Source of the DNA: Flavobacteriales bacterium
Lineage (GTDB): Bacteria; Bacteroidota; Bacteroidia; Flavobacteriales_D; Crocinitomicaceae
Length of the DNA: 17,043 bases
NCBI GenBank assembly: GCA_947458985.1
Contig: CANHBA010000029.1
Location: 1-17,043 of the forward strand
Direction of reading: 5' to 3'
Part shown: positions 5,094 to 13,843 of the stretch, piece after piece
How the letters are laid out: the number at the start of each line of letters is the position of its first letter
Numbering within the stretch: the stretch's first letter is position 1
Position numbers and translations under genes: made by a program
The notes under the pieces: generated by a model
Told to the model about the DNA's origin: nothing
The model's input: the letters and a program-made list of their open reading frames with translations, nothing else
The model's database searches: none

Positions 5094-7613
5094 TTATTTC
5101 TTCTTGCCGAAGCGCTTGCGCAACATGCGTACAAACGGGAAAGCCTTTTCTAGGAAACGCTGGAATTTGGTTTTCTTCTTTTTCGGTTGATCGAAATATT
5201 CTGATCCATAGCCATAACCATAGCCGTATTGCTGCCCGTAGCCGTAGCCATAACCATAGCCATAACCGTAGCCGTAGCCCGAACCATAACCGTAGCCGTA
5301 ACCATAGCCTTTGCCCATGATGTCGGTGGCGTTGACCAAAACGGCCATGTTAGGGATTTTTTTGTCGTGGTAAAGGCCTGCAGGAATACTGAGCATGCGG
5401 CGGTCGAGGTGTTCGGCGCGCGCTACATAAATAGTGAGGTCTGCGAAATCGGCAATATGTAGGGAGTCGGCAACGAGCGCCACAGGTGCGGTGTCGATAA
5501 TGACGTAGTCAAAACGTTCTTTGGCAATATTGATGAGCTCGGCCAAACGCGGACGCAAGAGGAGTTCAGAAGGGTTTGGCGGGATATCGCCAGACAATAC
5601 ATAATGCATGTTGGCATTGGCTGGGTCCTTCACGAGGATGTCGTCGAAGGTAAGAGCCTCATTGACGATATAGTTCGAAACCCCACCCGACTGTGAGATA
5701 TCGAGGTAGCGCCCAATTTTTGGTGCGCGTAGGTCTAGACCAATGACCACCACCTTTTTGTCGGAATGAGAAAGCGTATGCCCCATATTGATCGAGATGA
5801 AGGTCTTGCCCTCGCCTGCAATAGAGGAGGTGAACATAATGACCTTGCCACGATCGCCTTCGGTGCTATCTAAAAGAAAGTTCATGTTGGAGCGCACCAT
5901 GCGGAAGGCCTCTGCAATATGCGTTCGCGCATTTTTGGTGGCGACCACCGCGCGTTGGTCTTCGTCGCCTTTTGGAATTTCGCCAATGGCAGGCAACTTG
6001 AATTTGATGAGGTCGTGGACGCCATGCACTTTGCTGTCGAGCAAATACTTCAGGTATATGATGCCAAATGGAACCAAAAGCCCAAGCGCCACCGCAAAAA
6101 TATAGTACTTATTGCGGTTGGGAGACACCGGCACACCGTTAGAGGTAGGCTCAACAATAAGTTTGGTATTGCCGATAGATGCTGCCGTTGAGATTTCGTT
6201 TTCTTCGCGTTTTTGAAGCAAGAAAATGTATAACGTTTCTTTGATTTTTTGCTGGCGTTCGATGTCGCGGAACTGACGCTCAAAACCAGGAACAGCAGCC
6301 ACTTTTCCTTCGTAAAGGCGCTGTTGTTCGCTCAGCGAGTTGAGGATGATTCTAAGGCGAGACTTCGTTGCCTTCAAGCCGTCTTCCATGGTGGTGCGCA
6401 AACCTTGGAGTTGTTCTTCCATGCGCAGTACCTGTGGGTTGTTGGGTTTTGAGTTCTTGAGCAAGCGCTCGCGGTCTAGGATGAGTTTGTTGTATTGGGT
6501 AGTGATGGCTACAACTGTACCGTCTTCAAAACCGAGGTTTGAAGGTAAAAGCGTGGTGTTGGTGGGGTGTTTGGAAAGGTAGTCTTGGAGGTATTCCGAG
6601 AGCTTGAGCTGCACGGAGGTCTCGATGATCTTGGCCTCGGCTGCATCGCGCTTGGACACAAAGCTACTGCCGTCGGTCAGGACATCGACGAGGTCGTGTT
6701 GTTGTTTGAAAGACTCCGCGTCTTTCTCGACTTCGCCTAACTCTTTGGAGAGGTAGTCCATGCGGTCGTTGATGAAGTTGGTGGTGTTGCGGGCAACTTC
6801 GTTTTGGTCGTTGATTTTTTCTTGGCGGTGCTCTTCTATGAGCGCTCTGATGATCGCGTCGTTTTTCTCGATGACGGGTCCTTGGATGCTAATAGCAATG
6901 AGGTCGGAGGTTTTGTCGGCGCGGTCAATGGTGATGGCACCATTTAAACCCGCAGCAACTGCGTCAATGGGGCTGAGGCTAATGAGGTAGGTATTGCCCA
7001 CGCAACCACGACCGAAGTTACCTGTTTTGTCAAAGGTGATGGCGCCTATGGTGGTGGCAATTGGGGTATTGAAGTTGTGCTTACCGAGGTATTCGGTTTG
7101 GTTCATGGTGAGCTCGTAGCGGTTGGCGCTCAATACGGTCAGCTGAAACTCAGCACCTACATTATAAAGCAAGGAGTCAGGCCCCACAGCGTTGAGGTCA
7201 ATGGGGTTGTTGCCCCACATCTCGGATTTCTTGATACCGGCATTTTGACCTACCATTTTGTAGGTTTTGTTGAGTGCTAGGTTGGATACCACCGCACGTA
7301 AAATAGTGGGTGTTTTGAACAGCGCAATTTCGTTGCCGATAGCCAAACGCTCCGGAAAAAGACTGATGCCCGTATTGGCATTGAGGCCGCTAAGCACATC
7401 GTTTTCTTTGGCGTCCTGAATGAGGATAGTAGCGCTACTTTGGTAGATATTAGTCGAATAGCGCAACATGGTGTACGAAATGAAAACCGCAATGCCTACC
7501 CCAATGACAAACCAAAGCCAGTAGTGGAGGTAGCGGTCTATGAGTTCGCGTACGTTGATTTTTTGTTCGGGCGGCTCCTGATTGAGCATGTTTTGTTGGA
7601 GGTCTTCGGTCAT
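5094..7613 (-). CDS. wzc: Wzc-like polysaccharide co-polymerase and tyrosine autokinase
   Basis: This 839-residue inner-membrane protein controls polymerisation and export of a surface polysaccharide. A Wzz-type N-terminus with a first membrane helix (about 28-50) leads to a long periplasmic region rich in coiled coil, then a proline-rich turn (VPVSPNRN) and a second helix (about 500-520). The cytoplasmic BY-kinase domain has the EX2RX2R oligomerisation motif (EAFRMVR, near 567), Walker A AGEGKT (near 599), Walker A' GLDLRAP (near 626) and Walker B VIIDTAP (near 705). In place of the usual short Tyr cluster it has a run of Gly-Tyr pairs with about 16 tyrosines (about 767-803), then a strongly basic tail ending FGKKK. 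The ATG overlaps the wza stop as TAATG, and the terminator at 5041-5067 follows. Confidence 0.92.
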   Translation of the reverse strand: MTEDLQQNMLNQEPPEQKINVRELIDRYLHYWLWFVIGVGIAVFISYTMLRYSTNIYQSSATILIQDAKENDVLSGLNANTGISLFPERLAIGNEIALFKTPTILRAVVSNLALNKTYKMVGQNAGIKKSEMWGNNPIDLNAVGPDSLLYNVGAEFQLTVLSANRYELTMNQTEYLGKHNFNTPIATTIGAITFDKTGNFGRGCVGNTYLISLSPIDAVAAGLNGAITIDRADKTSDLIAISIQGPVIEKNDAIIRALIEEHRQEKINDQNEVARNTTNFINDRMDYLSKELGEVEKDAESFKQQHDLVDVLTDGSSFVSKRDAAEAKIIETSVQLKLSEYLQDYLSKHPTNTTLLPSNLGFEDGTVVAITTQYNKLILDRERLLKNSKPNNPQVLRMEEQLQGLRTTMEDGLKATKSRLRIILNSLSEQQRLYEGKVAAVPGFERQFRDIERQQKIKETLYIFLLQKREENEISTAASIGNTKLIVEPTSNGVPVSPNRNKYYIFAVALGLLVPFGIIYLKYLLDSKVHGVHDLIKFKLPAIGEIPKGDEDQRAVVATKNARTHIAEAFRMVRSNMNFLLDSTEGDRGKVIMFTSSIAGEGKTFISINMGHTLSHSDKKVVVIGLDLRAPKIGRYLDISQSGGVSNYIVNEALTFDDILVKDPANANMHYVLSGDIPPNPSELLLRPRLAELINIAKERFDYVIIDTAPVALVADSLHIADFADLTIYVARAEHLDRRMLSIPAGLYHDKKIPNMAVLVNATDIMGKGYGYGYGYGSGYGYGYGYGYGYGYGQQYGYGYGYGSEYFDQPKKKKTKFQRFLEKAFPFVRMLRKRFGKKK
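5206..5311. repeat. In-frame hexanucleotide repeat tract encoding the Gly-Tyr tail of Wzc
   Basis: The tract consists of degenerate 6-bp units (ccatag, ccgtag, ccataa on the plus strand), each encoding Gly-Tyr on the minus strand. It is interrupted by codons for Ser and for Gln-Gln. The unit is a multiple of three, so slippage would change the number of tyrosines without breaking the frame. Codon use within the tract is mixed (TAT/TAC, GGC/GGT), so it is not a freshly expanded repeat. Confidence 0.9.
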
Positions 7614-8428
7614 TATTTCGTGAGTGAAATGATGGTATAGAGAGATAAAAAGATCGAGATGGCGGTGGTGCCAAGCTGGGTGAAGGTCTGGAAGTTGGTG
7701 CCTTGGAAATTAGCGGTGAAGTTAGGCTCCACGTAAATGACATCGTTTTGGTGAATGTAGTAAGCAGGAGACTGGTAGAGGTCTTTGCTGGTGAGGTCTA
7801 GGCGGTATTCGCTGCGCTGGCCGTTGACTTCTCTGATCAAGAGAACGTTGTTGCGCAAGCCTGTAATTTGAAGATCGCCGGCTTTGGCAATGGCCTCGAG
7901 AATGGTGAGGCGCTCAGTGCCCACGGGTACGCTTTGTACGCCAGGCGCTTTGACTTGCCCAAGAACGGTGTATTTGAAATTCATGAGCTGTACATTGACA
8001 ACGACATCTTGTACGTAGACCTCGAGTTGCTTTTGCAAAAACTCAACGGCTTGCAAGCGCGTCAGGCCTGCCAATTTGATAAAGCCTAACACCGGAAAGT
8101 TGATGTTGCCGTTGATGTCGATGACATAAGAGAGGCCAGCGCCGCCCATCATTTGGGGGTTTTGCATCATGCCGCCACCACCGCCACCTTGGGCGTTGGC
8201 AGAATAAAAGAACTGAAAAGGTGCCAGCGATTCCATGTCGGAGCCACCTACCATGATGTTGAGTTGGTCGTCTGGGCGGAGAATGACTTGGTAGTCTGGT
8301 TGTACTTTGGTTTGGTCGTCTCCTTTTTGGAGATACACGAGTTTCTCGCGGGTTTTGCAGGAAAAAAGTAGTAAACCCAGCACAAAAATGGTGAGTATGC
8401 TCCGCAAGGTGGTTGGTTGTGTAATCAT
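7613..8428 (-). CDS. wza: Wza-like polysaccharide export lipoprotein
   Basis: This 271-residue protein is the outer-membrane export partner of the Wzc-like kinase. Its N-terminal signal ends in a lipobox (LLFSC, Cys near residue 24), so it is a lipoprotein. A poly-export domain follows (YQVILRPDDQLNIMV ... YVIDINGNINFPVLGFIKLAGLT ... VVVNV), then one SLBB-type domain (YTVLGQVKAPGVQSV ... LTILEAIAKAGDLQITG). A Gly/Met-rich insertion (about residues 87-105) interrupts the first domain. The C-terminus is hydrophobic (LGTTAISIFLSLYTIISL) and could be the membrane-spanning segment of the export ring. It lies between the initiating transferase (50-bp gap) and wzc (TAATG overlap). Confidence 0.9.
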   Translation of the reverse strand: MITQPTTLRSILTIFVLGLLLFSCKTREKLVYLQKGDDQTKVQPDYQVILRPDDQLNIMVGGSDMESLAPFQFFYSANAQGGGGGGMMQNPQMMGGAGLSYVIDINGNINFPVLGFIKLAGLTRLQAVEFLQKQLEVYVQDVVVNVQLMNFKYTVLGQVKAPGVQSVPVGTERLTILEAIAKAGDLQITGLRNNVLLIREVNGQRSEYRLDLTSKDLYQSPAYYIHQNDVIYVEPNFTANFQGTNFQTFTQLGTTAISIFLSLYTIISLTK

Positions 8429-8468
8429 AAGTGTGTAAAGCGCTGTAAAGTTACGCTAAATTTAAACA

Positions 8469-8498
8469 AACGCGCAACTTAATCGTTAACGCGCAACT
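8469..8498. repeat. 11-bp direct repeat across the stop of the WecA-like gene
   Basis: The segment aacgcgcaact occurs at 8469-8479 and again at 8488-8498, 19 bp apart. One copy is in the final codons of the transferase gene and one starts at its stop codon. It is probably a small duplication. Confidence 0.45.
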
Positions 8499-9558
8499 GC
8501 TGGCGTAGGTTGCGTAAATAGAGCGAAAATAAGACACTGAAGGCCATCAGCGTAAGCACTGCCCAAAGGTGCGGGAGGTAATAACAAACGGCCCAAAAAA
8601 TCCAGCTCACGACAATATTAATGAGTAAAATGCGCAAGGTGGTTTGGCGATGGCTGAGTTCAAAGCGGTCCATAATGATGTGATGGATATGGTTGCGGTC
8701 TGGCGAAAAAGGCGAGCGCCCTTCGGCTGCACGGGCCACAAAAACCCGAATGGAGTCGAGTACCGGAACAAATAGCAGCGCAATTAAGAACACCCCAAAA
8801 TTGGCATTTTTAAGATACAACTGGTCGTTGAAATCGGAAGCCATGAGGTGAATGACAAACGCCACCAAAATAAAGCCTATGAACAAGCTGCCGGTGTCGC
8901 CCATAAAGATTTTCTTGTCGGTGGAAAGGTTGTAGCGCAAAAAGGCAATGAACATACCTACCATACAAATGCTGACACTCAAAAAGGCCCAGTCGTTGAG
9001 AAAATAGAAGATGAAACCAAAAGCAGTAAAATAAAAGGCGCCCAAAGACGAGGCCAAGCCGTCGATGCCGTCAATGAGGTTAAAGGCATTGATGAAGAAA
9101 ATTACGACCGCGTAGGAAAGCGGCAAAATCAGAAATGGCGAGGCTTCATAGAGCCCAATAAAACCATGTAGGTTGGTGATCTGAAAATCGGTGGAGAGGA
9201 ACAAAAGGGTGGTGGCAATGATTTGTGCGATGATTTTATTCAAAGGTGAAATACCGGTGAGGTCGTCTTTGAGCCCAATGACAAACATAATGGTAGCGGC
9301 AGGTGCAAGATAAATAGCGCGGCCAGCCATAAAAAACTGTTCGGCAATGCTAATGGCCAATACAAATACCACAAAGAAAGTGACGCCGCCAAAACTAGGG
9401 ACGTGCACAGAGTGCGAACTGCGCTCCGAGAGTTTTTCGAAAAGCCGTTTGACCTTCACAACTTGAATCACGACCGGAGTGAGGTAGTAGGTCAAGACAA
9501 ACCCTCCCCAGAAGAAAATTGTGAATACTAATATTTTATAGAGGTCTACCACTCCCAC
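8479..9558 (-). CDS. WecA/MraY-family undecaprenyl-phosphate sugar-1-phosphate transferase
   Basis: This polytopic inner-membrane enzyme (359 residues, about ten hydrophobic segments) should start polysaccharide repeat-unit synthesis. It transfers a HexNAc-1-phosphate from a UDP-sugar to undecaprenyl phosphate. Family signatures are all present: SSHSVHVPSFGG (47-58), GLKDD with the Asp pair 98-99, NAFNLIDGIDGLA (157-169), FMGDTGS (218-224) and the cytoplasmic RNHIHH motif (288-293) that marks the WecA/WbpL/TagO group rather than MraY. The start is GTG at 9558, preceded by an AGGA-like stretch; a second GTG two codons later is also possible. It heads the export operon. The exact sugar cannot be read from the sequence. 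Confidence 0.88.
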   Translation of the reverse strand: MGVVDLYKILVFTIFFWGGFVLTYYLTPVVIQVVKVKRLFEKLSERSSHSVHVPSFGGVTFFVVFVLAISIAEQFFMAGRAIYLAPAATIMFVIGLKDDLTGISPLNKIIAQIIATTLLFLSTDFQITNLHGFIGLYEASPFLILPLSYAVVIFFINAFNLIDGIDGLASSLGAFYFTAFGFIFYFLNDWAFLSVSICMVGMFIAFLRYNLSTDKKIFMGDTGSLFIGFILVAFVIHLMASDFNDQLYLKNANFGVFLIALLFVPVLDSIRVFVARAAEGRSPFSPDRNHIHHIIMDRFELSHRQTTLRILLINIVVSWIFWAVCYYLPHLWAVLTLMAFSVLFSLYLRNLRQQLRVND

Positions 9559-9643
9559 TGTCCTTAAAACCTTACAAAGGTCGGAATAGTTGTTTTGTTA
9601 AAGTCACTTGCAGCCAAATTATTTTGAGAAATCCTATTTTACC

Positions 9644-11056
9644 TTATTCTTCTTTGTTGATTTCTAGGTCGTTACTCCAACGGATGATCTTCATTCTTTT
9701 GTCCAAAGGATGCTTGCTTTCTTGTAATAATTGCGCTACATCGCGGCGTGTGATCAAGGCCAACTTGATGCGCAAGGCCCGAACAAAGCTTTCCCGACGC
9801 TTTTTGAGGGTCTCGTAAGAGAGGCCTGGCTCGTCGAATAAATAGTTCAGTGCAGATAGTTCTAACTCGTCGTTTTTCTTGATGAGCAACAAAGCTTCCC
9901 ACTCTACTTCTGAAAAATCTTTGCGGTAGAGAACGGGGTGTTTGGGTCTGTACCAAGCAGTTTTGGTGATGCGATGGCTGTAAAACAAGATGAAAAACAA
10001 GCCCACATTGAGCAAGACCGACAACCAAAGATAAGTGGCAAGCGGAAATTGCTTGAACCACGAAAGCGGCTTGTAGAGGTAATATTCCGTTGGCAAACCA
10101 TAAAGTATGTCTTTGAGTTTTTTAACCTTCAAGAAGTAGACATCGGTGTCATTCGAATTCTGTCTGACGTCCAAAACCCAGTTCATTTGTTCATCTGGAA
10201 TCAACCTTGCCAAAGACAAATAGTGCGAAGACTTATAGCTATAGTATTTGTTGCGATAGACATCTACAACTGTGAGTTGATTATTGGTATGAAAAAGGCG
10301 GTAGTCTTTATTCTGAACAAAACCGCGCACTTTGGTGCGGTACACGAAATCCGGATTGAGTTCGCCCAAATGCTCCCAATGTTTTTTCTGGAGGTCGAAG
10401 CGCCAGATATCTTGAAGGATTTTGTTGTAGGTCATGTATTTCTTCACGCCACCCAAGATAAAGAGGTCGTTTGCCGTTTGGATGTAATAAGGCGTGTTGC
10501 GGGCATCCGGATATCCTTCTGAACTTTTTTCACTGACCTCAAACCACTCCTTGGCTGCAAAATCAAAATAGGTGTGCGTATTTTTGACCTCAAACAAACC
10601 ATAGCCTGCAAACATATAAGGTTCGCCTCGATAGGCGTAAAGCGCAGAGCCAAACTGATTTTTTTGATCGTAGCTGTTGTCTATTCTTCGGATGGTGTCG
10701 TTTTTGAGCTCGTAAACCATACCGCAGCCGTCCATCACAAACAAATAGTGTTTTTTACCAATAGCCAAGGGGTAAAAACGCTGCTTAAAAGTGGGGAGGC
10801 CCCAGCCAGGTTCGAGCTCCATGTGAATGCTGTGCATGCGCCAGGCTCCTTGCGAGGGGTTGTAGGTATAATAATGCGTGGAATCATCAAACACCATGTA
10901 GCAATGGTCGTATTTGGAATACACCATTTGCGCTTTCCTACTTACCTTGAGCACCTTTTGTGCGCCCAGAAAGAACGGCGCAAAGAAGAGCAGACAAACG
11001 AAAAGTTGAGGCCTGAAGTGAGGCCTGGTGCCGGTAATTAGGTTGTGTTTTTTCAT
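9644..11056 (-). CDS. Kelch-type propeller membrane protein with putative cytoplasmic winged helix
   Basis: I do not recognise a named gene. With the ATG at 11056 (470 residues) there is a clear signal peptide (1-32, LGA before QKV). An in-frame TTG at 11077 would put seven residues ahead of it and overlap pgi, so it is less likely. Residues about 40-330 contain kelch-like blades, for example YMVFDDSTHYYTYNPSQGAW, DLFILGG ... IWRFDLQKKHWEHLGEL and VVDVYRNKYYSY. One membrane helix follows (about 338-359, ATYLWLSVLLNVGLFFILFY). The cytoplasmic 110 residues contain SEVEWEALLLIKKNDELELSALNYLF, then LSYETLKKRRESFVRAL and a DKR segment, resembling a winged helix. The architecture suggests a periplasmic sensor acting on DNA or on a partner. 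It lies 13 bp after pgi and 85 bp before the export operon. Confidence 0.65.
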   Translation of the reverse strand: MKKHNLITGTRPHFRPQLFVCLLFFAPFFLGAQKVLKVSRKAQMVYSKYDHCYMVFDDSTHYYTYNPSQGAWRMHSIHMELEPGWGLPTFKQRFYPLAIGKKHYLFVMDGCGMVYELKNDTIRRIDNSYDQKNQFGSALYAYRGEPYMFAGYGLFEVKNTHTYFDFAAKEWFEVSEKSSEGYPDARNTPYYIQTANDLFILGGVKKYMTYNKILQDIWRFDLQKKHWEHLGELNPDFVYRTKVRGFVQNKDYRLFHTNNQLTVVDVYRNKYYSYKSSHYLSLARLIPDEQMNWVLDVRQNSNDTDVYFLKVKKLKDILYGLPTEYYLYKPLSWFKQFPLATYLWLSVLLNVGLFFILFYSHRITKTAWYRPKHPVLYRKDFSEVEWEALLLIKKNDELELSALNYLFDEPGLSYETLKKRRESFVRALRIKLALITRRDVAQLLQESKHPLDKRMKIIRWSNDLEINKEE

Positions 11057-11069
11057 CGTTTTCAGGGTA

Positions 11070-12659
11070 CTAACCAAGATACTTATTCAATAAAAATGTA
11101 GTTGAAGCATCGTGGGCTGCAATTTGGCCCGTCTCGATGTCCGTAAGGATGGAATTGGCCAATACTTTTCCGAGCTCAACGCCCCATTGGTCATAACTGT
11201 AGATATTCCAAATGATGCCCTGCACAAATAGTTTGTGTTCGTAGAGGGCCACGAGTGCACCAACGCTTGCTGGCGTCAGTTTGTCGATGAGCAGTGTGTT
11301 GGTGGGTTTGTTGCCAGTAAATACTTTGAATGGCGACAGCCCTGATGTTTCTGGGCGGCCCATCAAAAGGGCTTCTGTTTGGGCAAAAAAGTTCGACATC
11401 AGTTTGTCTTGGTGGTCTTTGTTGCCATACAGCGCCTGCTTGAAACCAATGAAGTCTGTCGGGATCAGTTTGGTGCCTTGATGGATCAGCTGAAAGAAAG
11501 CATGTTGCGAGTTGGTGCCGGGCTCGCCCCAAATGATGGTGCCAGTTTGATACGAAACCGGCTTGCCGTCGCGGCCCACGCGCTTGCCATTGCTTTCCAT
11601 GATGCCTTGCTGTAAATACGGCACCAATTTTTGAAGGTATTGGTTGTACGGAATGATCGCCTCTGTTTGGGCACCGTAAAAGTTGTTGTACCAAATACTG
11701 AGCAAAGCCATGACTACCGGCATATTTTGCTCAAATGGTGCTGTTCGAAAATGCACGTCCATGTCGTGGGCGCCATCTAAAAGTTGCTCAAAGTTGTCGT
11801 AACCCACGGCCAAACTCACCGACAGCCCAACTGCACTCCACAAAGAAAAGCGCCCCCCTACCCAGTCCCACATCGGGAAGATATTTTCAGGCGCAATGCC
11901 AAACTCCTGTACTTTTTGCAGGTTGGTAGACACCGCCACAAAATGCTTGGCAACATCTTGCTCGCTTGCACTTTGTAAGAACCATGTGCGTATGGTTTGC
12001 GCGTTGGTGAGGGTTTCTTGTGTAGTAAATGTTTTGGAAACGATCACAAAAAGAGTGGTTTCTGGATCGATGCGTTTGAGCAGCTCCTGAACGTGGTCTC
12101 CATCGATATTCGAGATAAAATGCACGCTCAGCTGGTTTTTATAAAACTTGAGTGCTTCTACCATCATGGCGGGCCCGAGGTCGGAGCCACCAATGCCAAT
12201 ATTGACCACATCGGTAATGGCTTTACCGGTGTAGCCGGTGTGCGCACCAGAAATGATGCGATCTGAAAACGCTTTCATTTTGGCCTTCACGGCAGCAATT
12301 TCAGGCAATACGTCTTGGCCATCGACCAAAATAGGTTCAGTTTGCTTACTGCGCAGTGCGGTATGCAACACAGCTCTGTTTTCAGTCTGATTGATAAGTC
12401 CACCACCAAAATATTGTTCAATAGCGCTTTTTAAATCTACTTCGTTTGCCAATTCTTGCAATAATGCAAAGGTTTCTTCCGTGGCAATATTCTTGGAGTA
12501 ATCCAATAAAAAGTCTTGCCATTCGATGTGCATTTTTTCAGCACGGGTAGGATCTGCAGCAAAAAGCACTTGCATTTGCTGTTCTTTCATGAGTTCAAAA
12601 TGCGCCTGCAATTTTTGCCAAGCAGCAGTTTGTGTGGGGTTGATGGTGGGTAGTGACAT
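11070..12659 (-). CDS. pgi: Glucose-6-phosphate isomerase
   Basis: The enzyme interconverts glucose 6-phosphate and fructose 6-phosphate in glycolysis and feeds sugar-nucleotide synthesis. At 529 residues it is close to the usual bacterial length of about 550. Key motifs are GIGGSDLGPAMM, SNIDGDH, SKTFTTQET (phosphate-binding), WDWVGGRFSLWSAVGL and PGTNSQHAFFQLIHQG with the active-site His. YDQWGVELGK, the family signature, is near the C-terminus. The start is ATG at 12659, 12 bp after the stop of the second ATPase, and the TAG stop lies 13 bp before the kelch gene start. The three genes are close enough to be co-transcribed. Confidence 0.97.
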   Translation of the reverse strand: MSLPTINPTQTAAWQKLQAHFELMKEQQMQVLFAADPTRAEKMHIEWQDFLLDYSKNIATEETFALLQELANEVDLKSAIEQYFGGGLINQTENRAVLHTALRSKQTEPILVDGQDVLPEIAAVKAKMKAFSDRIISGAHTGYTGKAITDVVNIGIGGSDLGPAMMVEALKFYKNQLSVHFISNIDGDHVQELLKRIDPETTLFVIVSKTFTTQETLTNAQTIRTWFLQSASEQDVAKHFVAVSTNLQKVQEFGIAPENIFPMWDWVGGRFSLWSAVGLSVSLAVGYDNFEQLLDGAHDMDVHFRTAPFEQNMPVVMALLSIWYNNFYGAQTEAIIPYNQYLQKLVPYLQQGIMESNGKRVGRDGKPVSYQTGTIIWGEPGTNSQHAFFQLIHQGTKLIPTDFIGFKQALYGNKDHQDKLMSNFFAQTEALLMGRPETSGLSPFKVFTGNKPTNTLLIDKLTPASVGALVALYEHKLFVQGIIWNIYSYDQWGVELGKVLANSILTDIETGQIAAHDASTTFLLNKYLG

Positions 12660-12671
12660 GTATAATTGATA

Positions 12672-13841
12672 TTAATATAAAAACCCAAAATGCCACAGCG
12701 GAATGACATTCAGGTAGCCTTGTTCGATATTGTCTTTGACGACAAATGCATTTGCTTGGTTAGCCAGTTGTTTTTGACCCTTATTTTTGCCTCCTAATTC
12801 AAAATGATACGCTGCAATGGCGAAGTCAACAAAGCTAGAACTAGTTGGCTCATGTAAAACACGCGTTTGATTCAGAAAAAAGGTTTCGCGTTGGTTGCCA
12901 ATATTCGCCTGATCTGCAGAGAGTACAGCGCTCAGGTTCGTATTATCTGAATAAATTTTATCGACCTTGCCCAAGGCACGAACCCCTTGTGTCGCTGATC
13001 TTAGTTGAGCGAGCATCCCGGCTTCTTCCAAATAAAGTAAGTAGTCGGCAATGTTATTGCGGCTAATACCGAGTAACTCAGCAATTTTACTCATGTTGGG
13101 CTTGAACGGAACACTTTGAGCAACTACAGCAAGCAATTGCTTGAGTTTACGACCGGTGGACACATTCATTTGCGCATATGTAGGGATGTCCACTTCTAAC
13201 GTTTGGTTGATGACCTGCCAAAGCCGCATTTCGAAATCTGGCTCTTGTGCAAACGGATAATACCCTTGCTTCAGGTACTGCCCAAAAGCCACCAAAGGCA
13301 ATTGTAGTTTGCTGAAATCTGTTTGCTGCGCCAAAAGTTGTTCCAGCGTGTATACCGGAAAATCGAGGCCTTTAAACAAATACAAATACTCTCTAAACGA
13401 CAATCCTTGCATGGCATACAAAACTGCTCTGCGGCTAAGGTCTGAGCTCCCTTTTTTCAAGTCTAAAATAGAAGAACCTGTAAAGACCACCTGTAGCTGT
13501 GGGTGATAGTCGTGTATGAGTTTGAGTTCAGTAGCCCATTGCGGATACTTATGAATTTCATCTATAATGAGATGAGCCCCGCCAGACTGCACAAATTCTG
13601 CGGCAAGTTCGGTAAGGCGTGTACTGGCAAAATAAAAATCTTCGGCCGTGACATATAAAGACTTTTGTGGGTCGAGCTCAGTTTTGATGTATTGCAAGAC
13701 CAATGTAGTTTTACCCACACCACGCGGCCCCGTAAGGCCAATAAGCCTATTTTTCCAATTGATATTGGCATATGCATAGCGCTTAAAGTTGACATCAACT
13801 TGTGCTATTAAGCTTTTAGAATATTGGAATAGTTGTTCCAT
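12672..13841 (-). CDS. AAA_14/DUF4143-type ATP-binding protein (ATPase 2)
   Basis: This 389-residue protein has Walker A GPRGVGKTT (38-46), Walker B HLIIDEIHK (90-98) and a sensor-like Ser in VVFTGSS (118-124). A putative winged helix follows at about 235-275 (SKIAELLGISRNNIADYLLYLE). The C-terminal PD-(D/E)xK-like domain has Glu319, VDF with Asp339 and FELGGKNKG with Glu348 and Lys352. The Glu-x-Lys spacing is therefore stretched to ELGGK, unlike ATPases 1 and 3. It belongs to a different branch of the family; outside the motifs the three proteins share little. The ATG at 13841 is 2 bp from a perfect dyad. The gene lies between the HipBST-like operon and pgi. The function is unknown. Confidence 0.86.
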   Translation of the reverse strand: MEQLFQYSKSLIAQVDVNFKRYAYANINWKNRLIGLTGPRGVGKTTLVLQYIKTELDPQKSLYVTAEDFYFASTRLTELAAEFVQSGGAHLIIDEIHKYPQWATELKLIHDYHPQLQVVFTGSSILDLKKGSSDLSRRAVLYAMQGLSFREYLYLFKGLDFPVYTLEQLLAQQTDFSKLQLPLVAFGQYLKQGYYPFAQEPDFEMRLWQVINQTLEVDIPTYAQMNVSTGRKLKQLLAVVAQSVPFKPNMSKIAELLGISRNNIADYLLYLEEAGMLAQLRSATQGVRALGKVDKIYSDNTNLSAVLSADQANIGNQRETFFLNQTRVLHEPTSSSFVDFAIAAYHFELGGKNKGQKQLANQANAFVVKDNIEQGYLNVIPLWHFGFLY

Positions 13842-13843
13842 GG

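Noticed and set aside
9938..10522. Plus-strand open frame of 194 codons opposite the kelch gene
   Set aside because: The minus-strand frame has a signal peptide, kelch-like blades and a membrane helix. The plus-strand frame shows no recognisable domain and is explained by antisense composition.
10574..11041. Plus-strand open frame of 155 codons opposite the kelch gene 5' end
   Set aside because: It is antisense to the signal-peptide and first-blade coding region. No family pattern or promoter was found.
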